Shown here: one piece after another, positions 34,411 through 43,601 of the stretch
Numbering within the stretch: position 1 is the stretch's first letter
Layout: every line of letters starts with the position of its first letter
NCBI GenBank assembly: GCA_963839365.1
Contig: CAWIUT010000005.1
Coordinates: forward strand, 1 to 64,000
Direction of reading: 5' to 3'
From: DASSKA01 sp963839365
GTDB lineage: Bacteria; Actinomycetota; Actinomycetes; Propionibacteriales; Nocardioidaceae
DNA: 64,000 bases
The notes under the pieces: generated by a model
Database searches by the model: none
Told to the model about the DNA's origin: nothing
Seen by the model: the letters and a program-made list of their open reading frames with translations, nothing else
Position numbers and translations under genes: made by a program

Positions 34411-34496
34411 GCACGATCGTCCCCGGGCGGCCGGAGGGCAGCGGTTAGGCTACTGGCGACGGAGTGTGGCACAGCAGCGAGGCGACCCAAGGGGAC

Positions 34497-35114
34497 ATGG
34501 TGGACGAGCGGGGCTCCCACGGGGGAACCAGCCGGGTTCTGACCATCCCCAACATCATCAGCATCATCCGGCTGGCCGGTGTGCCGCTGTTCCTCTGGCT
34601 GGTGCTGGGACCCGCGGCCGACGGCTGGGCGCTGCTGGTGCTGGCGCTGTCCGGTGTCAGCGACTACCTGGACGGCTACCTGGCCCGCAAGCTCCACCAG
34701 ACCTCGGCGCTGGGCGCCATCTTGGACCCGGTGGCCGACCGCCTCTACATCCTGGCCACGGTGTTCGGACTCGCCTGGCGCGACATCATCCCCTGGTGGC
34801 TGGCGGCGCTGCTGCCGGCACGCGACCTGTTCTTGTGGTGCCTGGTGCCGTTCCTGCGCAGGCGGGGCTACAGCGCGCTGCCGGTGCACTTCCTCGGCAA
34901 GGCCGCGACCGCGAACCTGCTGTATGCGTTCCCGCTGCTGCTGCTCGGTGACGGCCACGGGGTGGTGGCCTCCCTGGCCCAGGTGTTCGGGTGGGCGTTC
35001 GCGGTGTGGGGGACCGGGCTCTACTGGTGGGCCGGCCTGCTGTACGCCTGGCAGGTCCGCAAGCTGCTCTCCGGCCACCAGGACCACCCGGCACCGGCCC
35101 TCGATGGGCGCTGA
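34497..35114 (+). CDS. CDP-alcohol phosphatidyltransferase
   Basis: A 205-residue membrane enzyme that transfers a phosphatidyl group from CDP-diacylglycerol to an alcohol. The signature D-x2-DG-x2-AR-x8-G-x3-D-x3-D is seen as DYLDGYLARKLHQTSALGAI followed by LDPVAD. Multiple hydrophobic segments make it integral. The ATG at 34497, after AAGGGG, begins just before the conserved TIPNIISIIRL. The syntenic gene in M. tuberculosis (Rv1822) is named pgsA2; the actual alcohol (glycerol phosphate, inositol phosphate or another) cannot be told here. It heads a run of DUF881 and small basic protein genes. Confidence 0.87.
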   Translation: MVDERGSHGGTSRVLTIPNIISIIRLAGVPLFLWLVLGPAADGWALLVLALSGVSDYLDGYLARKLHQTSALGAILDPVADRLYILATVFGLAWRDIIPWWLAALLPARDLFLWCLVPFLRRRGYSALPVHFLGKAATANLLYAFPLLLLGDGHGVVASLAQVFGWAFAVWGTGLYWWAGLLYAWQVRKLLSGHQDHPAPALDGR

Positions 35115-35115
35115 C

Positions 35116-35973
35116 ATGACGTCAGCAGGGACGACGGGGAACGGCGCCGCCTCGTCACGCGCACTCCCGCCACAGACCGTGATGGGGCTGCTGGACTACC
35201 TCACCACGCACTCCCTGGACGAGGACTACGCACAGGCGTCCGCGAGGCGGGGGGCCCAGGAGGGCAAGCCGGTCCGTCCCGGCGCCGCCGCCCTCGTCGT
35301 GATGCTTCTGTTCGGGGTGCTGGTCACCATCGCCGGGATCCGCACCGCGCACAACGCCCCGGTCTCCCAGACCAACCACGCCCAGCTGGTCAGCCAGATC
35401 AAGGACCGCGGGGCCGAGGTCGACGCCCGCCGCCGGCGCATCCAGGCTCTCGAGGTCGACATCGCCGCGCTGCAGTCGAGCTACACCCGGGCCAGCGTCG
35501 AGGGACAGCAGCTGTCCGCGAGGCTGAGCCGTCTGGGGGTCTGGGCCGGTTCGGTGCCGGTGCACGGGCCGGGCCTGCGGATCGTGGTCGACGACGCGCC
35601 GAACGCGTCGTCGTCCGACGAGCGGGTAGGCGCGCCCGACCTGCAGGTGCTGGTCAACGGGCTGTGGCAGTCGGGCGCCGAGGCCGTCGCGGTCAACGGC
35701 CATCGGCTGGACAGCCTCTCCGCGATCCGGACGGCGGGGGCCGCCATCACCGTGAACTTCCGCTCGCTGTCCCGGCCGTACGTCGTGACGGCCATCGGCA
35801 ATCCCAACCAGCTTCCTGCGCGATTCGCCGACACGGCGGGCGGGTCGACGTGGTTCGATCTGAAGGCGGCCTTCGGGCTGCGGTTCCAGATGACGACCGA
35901 GGAGTCCTTGACCTTGCCAGCGGCGCGCCGCCTCACCCTGCACTCCGCGACCACACCGGAGCCGCCGCGATGA
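35116..35973 (+). CDS. DUF881 family protein
   Basis: A 285-residue bitopic protein: an N-terminal ~55-residue cytoplasmic part with VMGLLDYLTTHSLDEDYAQA, one membrane span (AALVVMLLFGVLVTIAGIRT), a coiled-coil (QIKDRGAEVDARRRRIQALE) and the extracytoplasmic DUF881 domain with GPGLRIVVDDAP, LVNGLWQSGAEAVAVNGHRL and YVVTAIGNPNQL. Function is not established; by its gene neighbourhood and topology it may act in envelope or division. It overlaps the small basic protein gene by four bases, and a second DUF881 gene follows. Confidence 0.88.
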   Translation: MTSAGTTGNGAASSRALPPQTVMGLLDYLTTHSLDEDYAQASARRGAQEGKPVRPGAAALVVMLLFGVLVTIAGIRTAHNAPVSQTNHAQLVSQIKDRGAEVDARRRRIQALEVDIAALQSSYTRASVEGQQLSARLSRLGVWAGSVPVHGPGLRIVVDDAPNASSSDERVGAPDLQVLVNGLWQSGAEAVAVNGHRLDSLSAIRTAGAAITVNFRSLSRPYVVTAIGNPNQLPARFADTAGGSTWFDLKAAFGLRFQMTTEESLTLPAARRLTLHSATTPEPPR

Positions 35974-36302
35974 TCGCCGCGCTCGGGCTGCTCGTCGGCG
36001 TCGTGCTGGGGCTGGTGTTCCAGCCGCAGGTGCCGCTGTGGATGGAGCCGTACCTGCCGATCGCCGTGGTCGCCGCCCTCGATGCGGTCTTCGGGGCGTT
36101 GCGCGCGTTCCTCGACGGTATCTTCGACGACAAGGTGTTCGTCATCTCCTTCGTCAGCAACGTGCTCATCGCGGCGCTGATCGTCTACCTCGGCGACAAG
36201 CTCGGCGTGGGCGGTCAGCTGGCCACCGGAGTGATCGTGGTGCTCGGGATCCGGATCTTCTCCAACGTCGCCGCCATCCGCAGACACATCTTCCATGCCT
36301 GA
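35970..36302 (+). CDS. sbp: Small basic family membrane protein (Sbp, DUF1290)
   Basis: A 110-residue protein with three or four membrane spans: IAALGLLVGVVLGLVFQPQV, YLPIAVVAALDAVFGALRAF, VISFVSNVLIAALIVYLGDK and GVIVVLGIRIFSNVAAIRRH. The order and the DALFG/FVSN-type motifs match the Sbp/DUF1290 family, which sits next to DUF881 and often ftsZ-region genes in Gram-positive bacteria. Function unknown; overlaps on both sides indicate tight co-expression with two DUF881 proteins, which may form a complex with it. Confidence 0.88.
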   Translation: MIAALGLLVGVVLGLVFQPQVPLWMEPYLPIAVVAALDAVFGALRAFLDGIFDDKVFVISFVSNVLIAALIVYLGDKLGVGGQLATGVIVVLGIRIFSNVAAIRRHIFHA

Positions 36303-37098
36303 GTCGCCGATGACCGACCAGGAGCCCCGCGGGCAGGCCCAGCACGAGCACCGGGAGGGCCCTCCGGAGCCCAGCGGCCGCGCCCGGCTGCTCGCCGCGC
36401 TGCGTCGGCCGTGGTCGAGGGGACAGGTGACCGCGGCGGTGCTGCTGGCGGTGGTGGGCTTCGGCAGCGTGGTCCAGCTGCATGCCAACGAGGGCGACGA
36501 CCGATACGCGGGGATGCGCCAGGGCGACCTGATCCAGCTGCTCAACTCCCTGTCCACGGCCTCCCAGCGGGCGGAGAACGAGATCGCCAAGCTGCAGCAG
36601 ACCCGGAACACCCTGAGGAGCAACACCGACAGCCGGCGGGCCGCGGTGGAGCGGGCCCGGCAGCAGGCCGACACGCTGGGCATTCTCGCTGGCACGCTGC
36701 CGGCTGAGGGGCCTGGTGTGCGGATCAGCATCAAGGATCCCAAGGGCAAGGTCGGCACCGACCTGATGCTCAACGGCATCGAGGAGCTCCGCGACGCCGG
36801 CGCCGAGGCGATCGAGGTCAACGACTCGGTGCGGGTCGTGGCGCAAAGCTACGTCAAGGACGGGTTGCGGGGGATCATCGTGGACGGCCACCAGCTCTCC
36901 CCGCCGTACACCATCGACGCCATCGGCAACCCGCACACCCTCTCGCAGGCGATGGCGTTCACCGGCGGGTTCATCGACGAGATCGAGAACCCCGCGATCG
37001 GCGGGCAGGTGGTCGTCTCGCAGTCCCAGAGCATCGAGATAGCCAGCGTCAGGCAACCGGGGCAGGCGGACTACGCCCACCCGTCCAACAACGAGTAG
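36295..37098 (+). CDS. DUF881 family protein (second copy)
   Basis: A 267-residue bitopic protein of the same family as the one at 35116: cytoplasmic N-terminus, a membrane span (AAVLLAVVGFGSVVQLHAN), a coiled-coil (TASQRAENEIAKLQQTRNTL) and a DUF881 domain (GPGVRISIKDPKG, LMLNGIEELRDAGAEAIEVN, TIDAIGNPHTL). The ATG at 36295 overlaps the sbp stop; another ATG five codons in is possible. The DUF881-Sbp-DUF881 arrangement is conserved in actinobacteria. Confidence 0.88.
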   Translation: MPESPMTDQEPRGQAQHEHREGPPEPSGRARLLAALRRPWSRGQVTAAVLLAVVGFGSVVQLHANEGDDRYAGMRQGDLIQLLNSLSTASQRAENEIAKLQQTRNTLRSNTDSRRAAVERARQQADTLGILAGTLPAEGPGVRISIKDPKGKVGTDLMLNGIEELRDAGAEAIEVNDSVRVVAQSYVKDGLRGIIVDGHQLSPPYTIDAIGNPHTLSQAMAFTGGFIDEIENPAIGGQVVVSQSQSIEIASVRQPGQADYAHPSNNE

Positions 37099-37139
37099 CC
37101 TGCAGCCGTCCGGATCCGCAGCCGCCTCGAAGGAGCGCC

Positions 37140-37526
37140 GTGTACCCAGAAGATCTTCGATACACCAGCGAGCACGAGTGGGTCCGCAGCCCCGGCGAGA
37201 CCGACGGCGCCGTCCGCGTCGGCATCACCGACTTCGCCCAGGAGGCCCTCGGGGACATCGTCTACGTCTCCCTCCCCGAGATCGGCGGGGAGGTCGACCA
37301 GGGCGCCGCGGTGGGGGAGCTGGAGTCAACCAAGTCGGTCAGCGACCTCTACGCCCCGGTGAGCGGCAAGGTGGTGGCCCGCAACGAGTCCCTGGACGCA
37401 ACTCCGGAGCTGGTCAACTCCGACCCGTACGGCGCGGGGTGGCTCTTCGAGGTGCTGCCGTCCGACCAGAGCCAGCTCGACGCCCTGCTCGAGGTGGATG
37501 CCTACACCAAGACGCTGGAGAGCTGA
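37140..37526 (+). CDS. gcvH: Glycine cleavage system H protein
   Basis: A 128-residue carrier of the lipoyl-aminomethyl group that shuttles between the P, T and L proteins of glycine cleavage. LRYTSEHEWVR at the N-terminus, VGITDFAQEALGDIVYVSLP and the lipoylation site ELESTKSVSDLYAP with its central Lys are all present. The GTG start follows AAGGAG. The P protein gene lies about 3.2 kb downstream behind a glycine riboswitch; no T protein gene is in the window. Confidence 0.95.
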   Translation: MYPEDLRYTSEHEWVRSPGETDGAVRVGITDFAQEALGDIVYVSLPEIGGEVDQGAAVGELESTKSVSDLYAPVSGKVVARNESLDATPELVNSDPYGAGWLFEVLPSDQSQLDALLEVDAYTKTLES

Positions 37527-37610
37527 CCTCCGAAGACCGACCCGGGGAGTGCGACGAGCCGGCGGAATCGCGCTTGATCGTGCCGGGTCGGCTGATAGGT
37601 TCGGAGCACC

Positions 37611-37639
37611 ATCAACCTCGACTGTCACTTGAGGGTTCG
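37611..37639 (+). promoter_or_regulatory. Palindromic operator-like site upstream of garA
   Basis: This site reads atcaacctc, a 10-base middle, then ttgagggtt. The 39661-39689 site upstream of the second MerR gene has the same halves at the same spacing and agrees at 22 of 29 positions. Paired conserved halves with fixed spacing suggest a binding site for a regulator of the cluster, plausibly one of the two MerR proteins. Confidence 0.6.
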
Positions 37640-37672
37640 ACCGCTCGAGGGCCCGCGTCACAGGAGGTCGAC

Positions 37673-38233
37673 ATGCCGTTCTGCACCGCTTGCGGACACC
37701 GCAATCCCGACGACGCCCGGTTCTGCTCCCAGTGCGGCACGCCGATTGCCACCGAACCGGCCGCGCCGGGCTCCGGGGCCGCCGAGGAGCCGACCGAGAC
37801 GACGTCGACGATGACCTTCGGGGGACCCGTCAAGACCGACACCGGAGAGGAGCGGGACCTCAACGAGGCGGACGCCGCGGCGGTCGACGCGCTGCCGCCG
37901 GGCAGCGCGTTGCTGGTGGTGCAGCGCGGCCCGAGCGCGGGCAGCCGGTTCCTTCTCGACACCAACGTCGTCTCCGCCGGCCGGCACCCGGAGAGCGAGA
38001 TCTTCCTCGACGACGTGACCGTGTCCCGCCGGCACGCGGAGTTCCGCCGCGGCACCGACGGCTACCGGGTGGCGGACGTGGGCAGCCTGAACGGCACCTA
38101 CGTCAACCGGGACCGCATCGACGAGGTGCAGCTGCAGGGCGGGGACGAGGTGCAGATCGGCAAGTACCGGCTCGTCTACTTCGCCAGCCAGGCCAAGCCG
38201 GCCGCCTCGTCCGGGGCCGGTAGCGCCCAGTGA
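37673..38233 (+). CDS. garA: FHA-domain regulator GarA/OdhI with zinc ribbon
   Basis: A 186-residue protein. Residues 1-25 are a zinc ribbon (FCTACGHRNPDDARFCSQCG), absent from the M. tuberculosis GarA that I recall. Next is the phospho-switch segment with TETTSTM, equivalent to the ETTS motif phosphorylated by PknB/PknG. The FHA domain (about 78-165) has SAGRHPESEIFLDDVTVSRR and GSLNGTYVNR, the phosphothreonine-binding loops. In relatives the unphosphorylated form inhibits 2-oxoglutarate dehydrogenase and stimulates glutamate synthesis. AGGAGG precedes the ATG. It is followed by ftsR with overlapping stop and start. Confidence 0.9.
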   Translation: MPFCTACGHRNPDDARFCSQCGTPIATEPAAPGSGAAEEPTETTSTMTFGGPVKTDTGEERDLNEADAAAVDALPPGSALLVVQRGPSAGSRFLLDTNVVSAGRHPESEIFLDDVTVSRRHAEFRRGTDGYRVADVGSLNGTYVNRDRIDEVQLQGGDEVQIGKYRLVYFASQAKPAASSGAGSAQ

Positions 38234-39019
38234 CATCTGCCTCGTCCGGGGTCGGCCACAACCGTGCCCAGAACCGAGCTTCGAAGCGCGCCCAGGAACG
38301 AGCGCGGATGAGCATCGGGGAGGTGCTCTCCCAGCTCCGACCGGACTTCCCGGAGATCAGCATCTCCAAGATCCGCTTCCTCGAGGCCGAGGGGCTCATC
38401 GAGCCGGAACGGACGCCGTTCTGGCTACCGCAAGTTCAGCCACCAGGACGTCGAGCGGCTGCGCTACGTGCTGACCAGCCAGCGGGAGCACTACCTGCCG
38501 TTGAAGGTGATCAAGGAGCACCTCGACGCTCTCGATCGCGGGCTGCAGCCGCCGACGATCACCAGCACCGGCCCCCAGGTCCCCCGAGTGGTGCTCTCCG
38601 GGGACGGTTACCCCTCTCCGGAGAGCTTCGCTGGAGACGCCTCCGAGCTGCGGCTGTCCCGGCAGGAGCTGCTCGACGCGGCGGAGATCGACGGTGACCT
38701 CCTGGAGCAGCTGGAGAACTTCGGGCTGGTCAGCCGACGCCAGGGCCAGGGCGGGACGCCGTACGACGGTGACGCGCTGGTCGTCGCGAAGACCGCGGGT
38801 GAACTGGCCGCGTTCGGGATCGAGCCGCGGCACCTGCGCTCTTTCCGCACCGCTGCCGACCGTGAGGTCGGCCTGGTCGAGCAGGTCGTCGCCCCGATGC
38901 GCCGCTCGCGGGACGCCGGCGCGCACGCGCGCAGCGAGGAGGCGATCAAGACGATGGCCGCGCTGTCGGTGCGCCTGCACGCCACCCTGGTCAAGACCGC
39001 CCTGCGGTCGCGAGGCTGA
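38230..39019 (+). pseudogene. ftsR: MerR family regulator FtsR, single frameshift
   Basis: Two frames form one MerR-type protein of about 260 residues. The first (38230 to about 38417) has SIGEVLSQLRPDFPEISISK and IRFLEAEGLIEPERTP, the winged-helix part; the second (to 39019) has YRKFSHQDVERLRYVLTSQR, HYLPLKVIKEHLDALDRG and the C-terminal helical effector-type region. One extra T near 38419-38422 (ccgttctgg for ccgtctgg) explains the break. The gene corresponds to Rv1828 and C. glutamicum FtsR, a regulator of ftsZ. A one-base insertion in an otherwise intact conserved gene suggests a consensus error. Confidence 0.85.
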
Positions 39020-39110
39020 CCCGTCCGCCTCAGCGCGGAGGGAACCCGTCCGACCCTCTGCGCCGGTCGCGGACCGGCTCGGTGCTTTCCTGCGGGGGTA
39101 GGCTGAACGC

Positions 39111-39578
39111 GTGCGTGAGGTAGACGTGATCGGTGTCCGCGTGGAGATGCCCTCCAACCAGCCCATCGTGCTGCTGCGGGAGGTGGCCGGGGACCGGTAC
39201 CTGCCGATCTGGATCGGCGCGGTGGAGGCGACGGCGATCGCCTTCGCCCAGCAAGGTGTGGTGCCGCCCCGTCCGCTGACCCATGACCTGATCAAGGACC
39301 TGCTGGCCGCCACCGGCAACGGGCTGGCAGAGGTGCGCATCACCGAGATGAAGGACGGCATCTTCTACGCGATGCTCGTCTTCGAGTCGGGGGTGGAGGT
39401 CAGCGCGCGCCCGTCGGACTCGATCGCTCTCGCCCTGCGTACCGGCACCAAGATCGTCTGCTCCGAGGACGTGCTGGCCGAGGCCGGGCTGGCCGTGCCG
39501 GAGGAGCAGGAGGACGAGGTGGAGAAGTTCCGGGAGTTCCTCGACAACGTCAGCCCCGAGGACTTCGAGAGTCACTGA
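39111..39578 (+). CDS. Bifunctional nuclease family protein (DUF151)
   Basis: A 155-residue protein of the DUF151 (BFN) family: EVDVIGVRVEMPSNQPIVLL, LPIWIGAVEATAIAFAQQGV, RPLTHDLIKDLLAATG, and SARPSDSIALALRTGTKI are the hallmark blocks. The tail is acidic. Plant and some bacterial relatives have nuclease activity and effects on DNA repair, but the role in actinobacteria is not settled. It sits between the two MerR genes, as Rv1829 does in M. tuberculosis, and starts at GTG. Confidence 0.9.
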   Translation: MREVDVIGVRVEMPSNQPIVLLREVAGDRYLPIWIGAVEATAIAFAQQGVVPPRPLTHDLIKDLLAATGNGLAEVRITEMKDGIFYAMLVFESGVEVSARPSDSIALALRTGTKIVCSEDVLAEAGLAVPEEQEDEVEKFREFLDNVSPEDFESH

Positions 39579-39660
39579 CGGGCCCCTGACAGCGAGCCCA
39601 GACCGAGCACGGCTGGCCCGCCCGAGGCCGTCCGGACCGGCGCAAGGCCCGCGATCGGGC

Positions 39661-39689
39661 ATCAACCTCAACCTTGGGTTGAGGGTTTG
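39661..39689 (+). promoter_or_regulatory. Palindromic operator-like site upstream of second MerR gene
   Basis: Reads atcaacctcaacc, ttg, ggttgagggtt: an almost perfect inverted repeat (caacc/ggttg plus cctca/tgagg arms). It is the better-preserved copy of the site at 37611-37639 before garA. It lies about 165 bases before the MerR start, so there is a long leader. Confidence 0.65.
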
Positions 39690-39851
39690 CGACACGCCGG
39701 GCCCCGGGCCTGCGCGATGATTGACCGGCATCGATCCTGAGCCGTACCTTGAGGTGTCTTCGCTGTAACTCCACCGTTGTGGTCCCGCCCGGACTCGACG
39801 GCTTCCCCGCCGGAGCTACAGGCAGAGCGAAGGAAGCGACGGAGGTCAACC

Positions 39852-40460
<609 letters not shown>

Positions 40461-40502
40461 GGTCGCCCCGCGCGGCTGGTAGCGTGGGAGCGCTGCTGAC
40501 AC

Positions 40503-40626
40503 CGCACGGGAGAGACTTCGTGGTCCCGGCCCACCGGCCCGGGTGCCGCGGAGCGCCGAAGGGGCAAACCCTCCCCGGAACCTCTCAGGCGCCAGGACCG
40601 TGCGGACGAGGCGACTCTGGAAGTGC
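40503..40626 (+). promoter_or_regulatory. Glycine riboswitch (single aptamer)
   Basis: The leader of gcvP carries the conserved aptamer blocks in order: cgggagagac near 40507-40516, gccgaaggggcaa near 40555-40567, cctctcaggc at 40581-40590, aggaccgt near 40594-40601, ggacgaggc at 40604-40612, and ctctggaag at 40615-40623. Only one aptamer is visible rather than the common tandem pair. Downstream, ccggtcgaccgg (40693-40704) is a perfect 12-base palindrome and accagccggt follows, which could form part of the expression platform. It should turn on glycine decarboxylase when glycine is high. Confidence 0.87.
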
Positions 40627-40736
40627 GCTCTGCCCCTGCCCATGACGGCCGTTACAGGGGCCGACCGGACCGACAGAGGGGGAGGCGACTGACCGGTCGA
40701 CCGGCACCAGCCGGTCATGCACCTTCGGGAGCCCCC

Positions 40737-43601
40737 ATGTCCGACCCCTCCTTCGACGCCCCGATCTCGGCGAGCTTCGCCGACCGGCACATCGGTCCCG
40801 GTCCCGCGGAGCGACAGTCCATGCTGGCCGCTCTCGGGTTCGACTCCCTGGAGTCCCTGATGGCCGCCGCCGTCCCCGAGCAGATCCGCACCGGCCGGCC
40901 GCTGGGGCTGCCGGCGGCCGCCTCCGAGCAGCAGGCCACCCGGGAGCTCCGCGCCGTCGCCGCACGCAACCATCCCCTTGAACCGATGATCGGGCTGGGC
41001 TACCACGGCACGATCACCCCGGCGGTGATCCGCCGCAACGTGCTGGAGGACCCCAGCTGGTACACCGCGTACACGCCGTACCAGCCGGAGATCTCGCAGG
41101 GCCGGCTCGAGGCGCTGCTGAACTTCCAGACGATGGTCGGCGACCTGGCCGGTCTGCCGACCGCGAACGCGTCGCTGCTCGACGAGGGCACCGCCGCCGC
41201 CGAGGCCATGACACTGGTACGGCGGGCCAACCGCAAGGCGGAGGGCCCGTTCGTGGTCGACGCGGACACGCTGCCGCAGACGATCGCGGTGCTGTCCACC
41301 CGCGCCGAGGCGATGGGCATCCCGCTGGTCGTGGCGGACCTGGCCAACGGGCTCCCGGCGGGTGAGCTCTCCGGGGTGCTGGTCCAGTACCCCGGTGCCA
41401 GCGGCCGGATCCCGGACCTGCGCAGCCTGGTGGCCCAGGCGCACGCCCAGGGAGGCAGCGCGGTGGTGGCGGCCGACCTGCTCGCGCTCACCGTGCTGCC
41501 CGCGCCCGGAGCCCTGGACGCCGACGTGGTGGTCGGCTCCTCGCAACGGTTCGGCGTGCCCTTGTTCTACGGGGGCCCGCACGCCGGGTTCATGGCCGTG
41601 CGCGCCGGGCTGGAGCGGCATCTGCCCGGCCGTCTGGTGGGTGTCTCGGTCGACGCCGAGGGCCGGCCGGCATACCGCCTGGCGCTGCAGACCCGGGAGC
41701 AGCACATCCGCCGGGACAAGGCGACCTCGAACATCTGCACCGCGCAGGTGCTGCTCGCGGTGGTGGCCGGCATGTATGCCGTCTACCACGGGCCCGATGG
41801 CCTGCGGGCCATTGCCCAGCGGGTGCATCGCTACGCCAGGCTGCTTGCCGGGGCCCTGGTCAAGGGCGGGGTCGAGGTGGCGCACCACGACTTCTTCGAC
41901 ACGGTGTGCGCCCGGGTGCCCGGCCGTGCGGACCAGGTGGTCGCCGAGGCACGCCGTCGAGGAGTCCACCTGCGTCGGGTGGACGGCGACACCGTGGGGA
42001 TCTCCACCTCCGAGACCACCGAGCAGGCCCACCTGCAGGCGGTGCTCGAGGCGTTCGGGGTGCCGGCCGACCTCGAGGCCGCCGCCGCGGACCTGGTCGA
42101 CCAGCCGCTCGGCCGCAGCGACGAGTACCTCACCCACGAGGTGTTCAACAGCTACCGCTCCGAGACGTCGATGCTGCGCTACCTGCGCCGGCTCTCGGCC
42201 CGTGACTACGCGCTGGACCGGGGGATGATCCCGCTCGGCTCGTGCACCATGAAGCTGAACGCCACCACCGAGATGGAGCCGATCAGCCTGCCCGGCTTCG
42301 CCGACCTGCACCCGTTCGCGCCGGTCGAGGACGCCGAGGGCTACACCGCGCTGATCGCCGAGCTGGAGGGCTGGCTGGCCGAGGTGACCGGCTACGACAA
42401 GGTGTCGATCCAGCCCAACGCGGGCTCGCAGGGCGAGCTGGCCGGCCTGCTGGCGATCCGCGGCTACCACGTGGCCAACGGTGACCCCGGCCGCGACGTG
42501 TGCCTGATCCCGTCCTCGGCGCACGGCACCAACGCTGCCTCCGCGGTGATGGCCGGCCTGCGCGTCGAGGTGGTCAAGGCCGCCGAGGACGGCAGCGTGG
42601 ACCGCGACGACCTGCTCGAGAAGTGCCGCAAGCACCGCGTCTCGCTGGCGGCGATCATGGTGACCTACCCGTCCACGCATGGCGCCTACGAGGACGGTAT
42701 CGCCGACCTGTGCGAGACCGTGCACGCGCACGGCGGGCAGGTCTACGTCGACGGGGCGAACCTCAACGCCCTGCTCGGCTACGCCCTGCCCGGGGAGTTC
42801 GGGGGCGACGTGTCGCACCTGAACCTGCACAAGACGTTCTGCATCCCGCACGGCGGGGGCGGTCCCGGTGTCGGACCGGTGGCGGTGCGCGAGCACCTCG
42901 CGCCGTACCTGCCCAGTCATCCGATGCACCCGGACCCGCGGCGTCGTGAGGGGATCGGCCCGGTGAGTGCCGCGCCGTACGGCTCGGCCGGGATCCTGCC
43001 GATCTCCTACGCCTACGTCAAGATGATGGGCGCTGCCGGACTGACCCGCGCCACCGCGGTGGCGGTGCTGGCCGCGAACTACGTCGCGCACCGGCTCGCG
43101 GAGCACTACCCGGTGCTCTACAAGGGCCACGGCGGCCTGGTCGCCCACGAGTGCATCCTGGACCTGCGCGCTCTGACCAGATCCACCGGCGTGACCGTGG
43201 ACGACGTCGCCAAGCGACTGGTCGACTACGGCTTCCACGCGCCCACGATGAGCTTCCCGGTCGCCGGCACGCTGATGGTCGAACCGACCGAGAGCGAGGA
43301 CCTCACCGAGCTGGACCGGTTCTGCGACGCGATGATCGCGATCAAGGGCGAGATCGACCGGGTGGCAGCAGGGGAGTGGACCGTGGAGGCGTCGCCGCTG
43401 CGCGCCGCGCCGCACACGACCCGGGCGCTTGCAGGCGAGTGGGACCGGGGCTACGACCGGCAGACCGGCGCGTTCCCCGCCGGCTACGACCCGGACAAGT
43501 ACTGGCCACCCGTGTCCCGCATCGACCAGGCCTACGGCGACCGCAACCTGGTGTGCGCCTGCCCGCCCCCGGAGGCGTTCACCGAGGGCCAGAGCGCGTG
43601 A
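40737..43601 (+). CDS. gcvP: Glycine dehydrogenase (decarboxylating), P protein
   Basis: A 954-residue homodimer-type P protein that decarboxylates glycine using PLP and loads the aminomethyl group on GcvH. Both halves are present in one chain, as in E. coli: ADRHIGPGPAERQSMLAALG and GLGYHGTITPAVIRRNVLED in the N-terminal half, and IPLGSCTMKLNATTEMEPIS, SIQPNAGSQGELAGLLAIRG and HLNLHKTFCIPHGGGGPGVG in the C-terminal half, the last containing the PLP Lys near residue 700. The ATG at 40737 fits the conserved start. A glycine riboswitch lies upstream. It overlaps the following serine hydrolase gene by four bases. Confidence 0.96.
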   Translation: MSDPSFDAPISASFADRHIGPGPAERQSMLAALGFDSLESLMAAAVPEQIRTGRPLGLPAAASEQQATRELRAVAARNHPLEPMIGLGYHGTITPAVIRRNVLEDPSWYTAYTPYQPEISQGRLEALLNFQTMVGDLAGLPTANASLLDEGTAAAEAMTLVRRANRKAEGPFVVDADTLPQTIAVLSTRAEAMGIPLVVADLANGLPAGELSGVLVQYPGASGRIPDLRSLVAQAHAQGGSAVVAADLLALTVLPAPGALDADVVVGSSQRFGVPLFYGGPHAGFMAVRAGLERHLPGRLVGVSVDAEGRPAYRLALQTREQHIRRDKATSNICTAQVLLAVVAGMYAVYHGPDGLRAIAQRVHRYARLLAGALVKGGVEVAHHDFFDTVCARVPGRADQVVAEARRRGVHLRRVDGDTVGISTSETTEQAHLQAVLEAFGVPADLEAAAADLVDQPLGRSDEYLTHEVFNSYRSETSMLRYLRRLSARDYALDRGMIPLGSCTMKLNATTEMEPISLPGFADLHPFAPVEDAEGYTALIAELEGWLAEVTGYDKVSIQPNAGSQGELAGLLAIRGYHVANGDPGRDVCLIPSSAHGTNAASAVMAGLRVEVVKAAEDGSVDRDDLLEKCRKHRVSLAAIMVTYPSTHGAYEDGIADLCETVHAHGGQVYVDGANLNALLGYALPGEFGGDVSHLNLHKTFCIPHGGGGPGVGPVAVREHLAPYLPSHPMHPDPRRREGIGPVSAAPYGSAGILPISYAYVKMMGAAGLTRATAVAVLAANYVAHRLAEHYPVLYKGHGGLVAHECILDLRALTRSTGVTVDDVAKRLVDYGFHAPTMSFPVAGTLMVEPTESEDLTELDRFCDAMIAIKGEIDRVAAGEWTVEASPLRAAPHTTRALAGEWDRGYDRQTGAFPAGYDPDKYWPPVSRIDQAYGDRNLVCACPPPEAFTEGQSA

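Noticed and set aside
40627..40736. Second aptamer of a tandem glycine riboswitch
   Set aside because: The conserved gccgaagg and ctctcaggc blocks do not recur after 40626.
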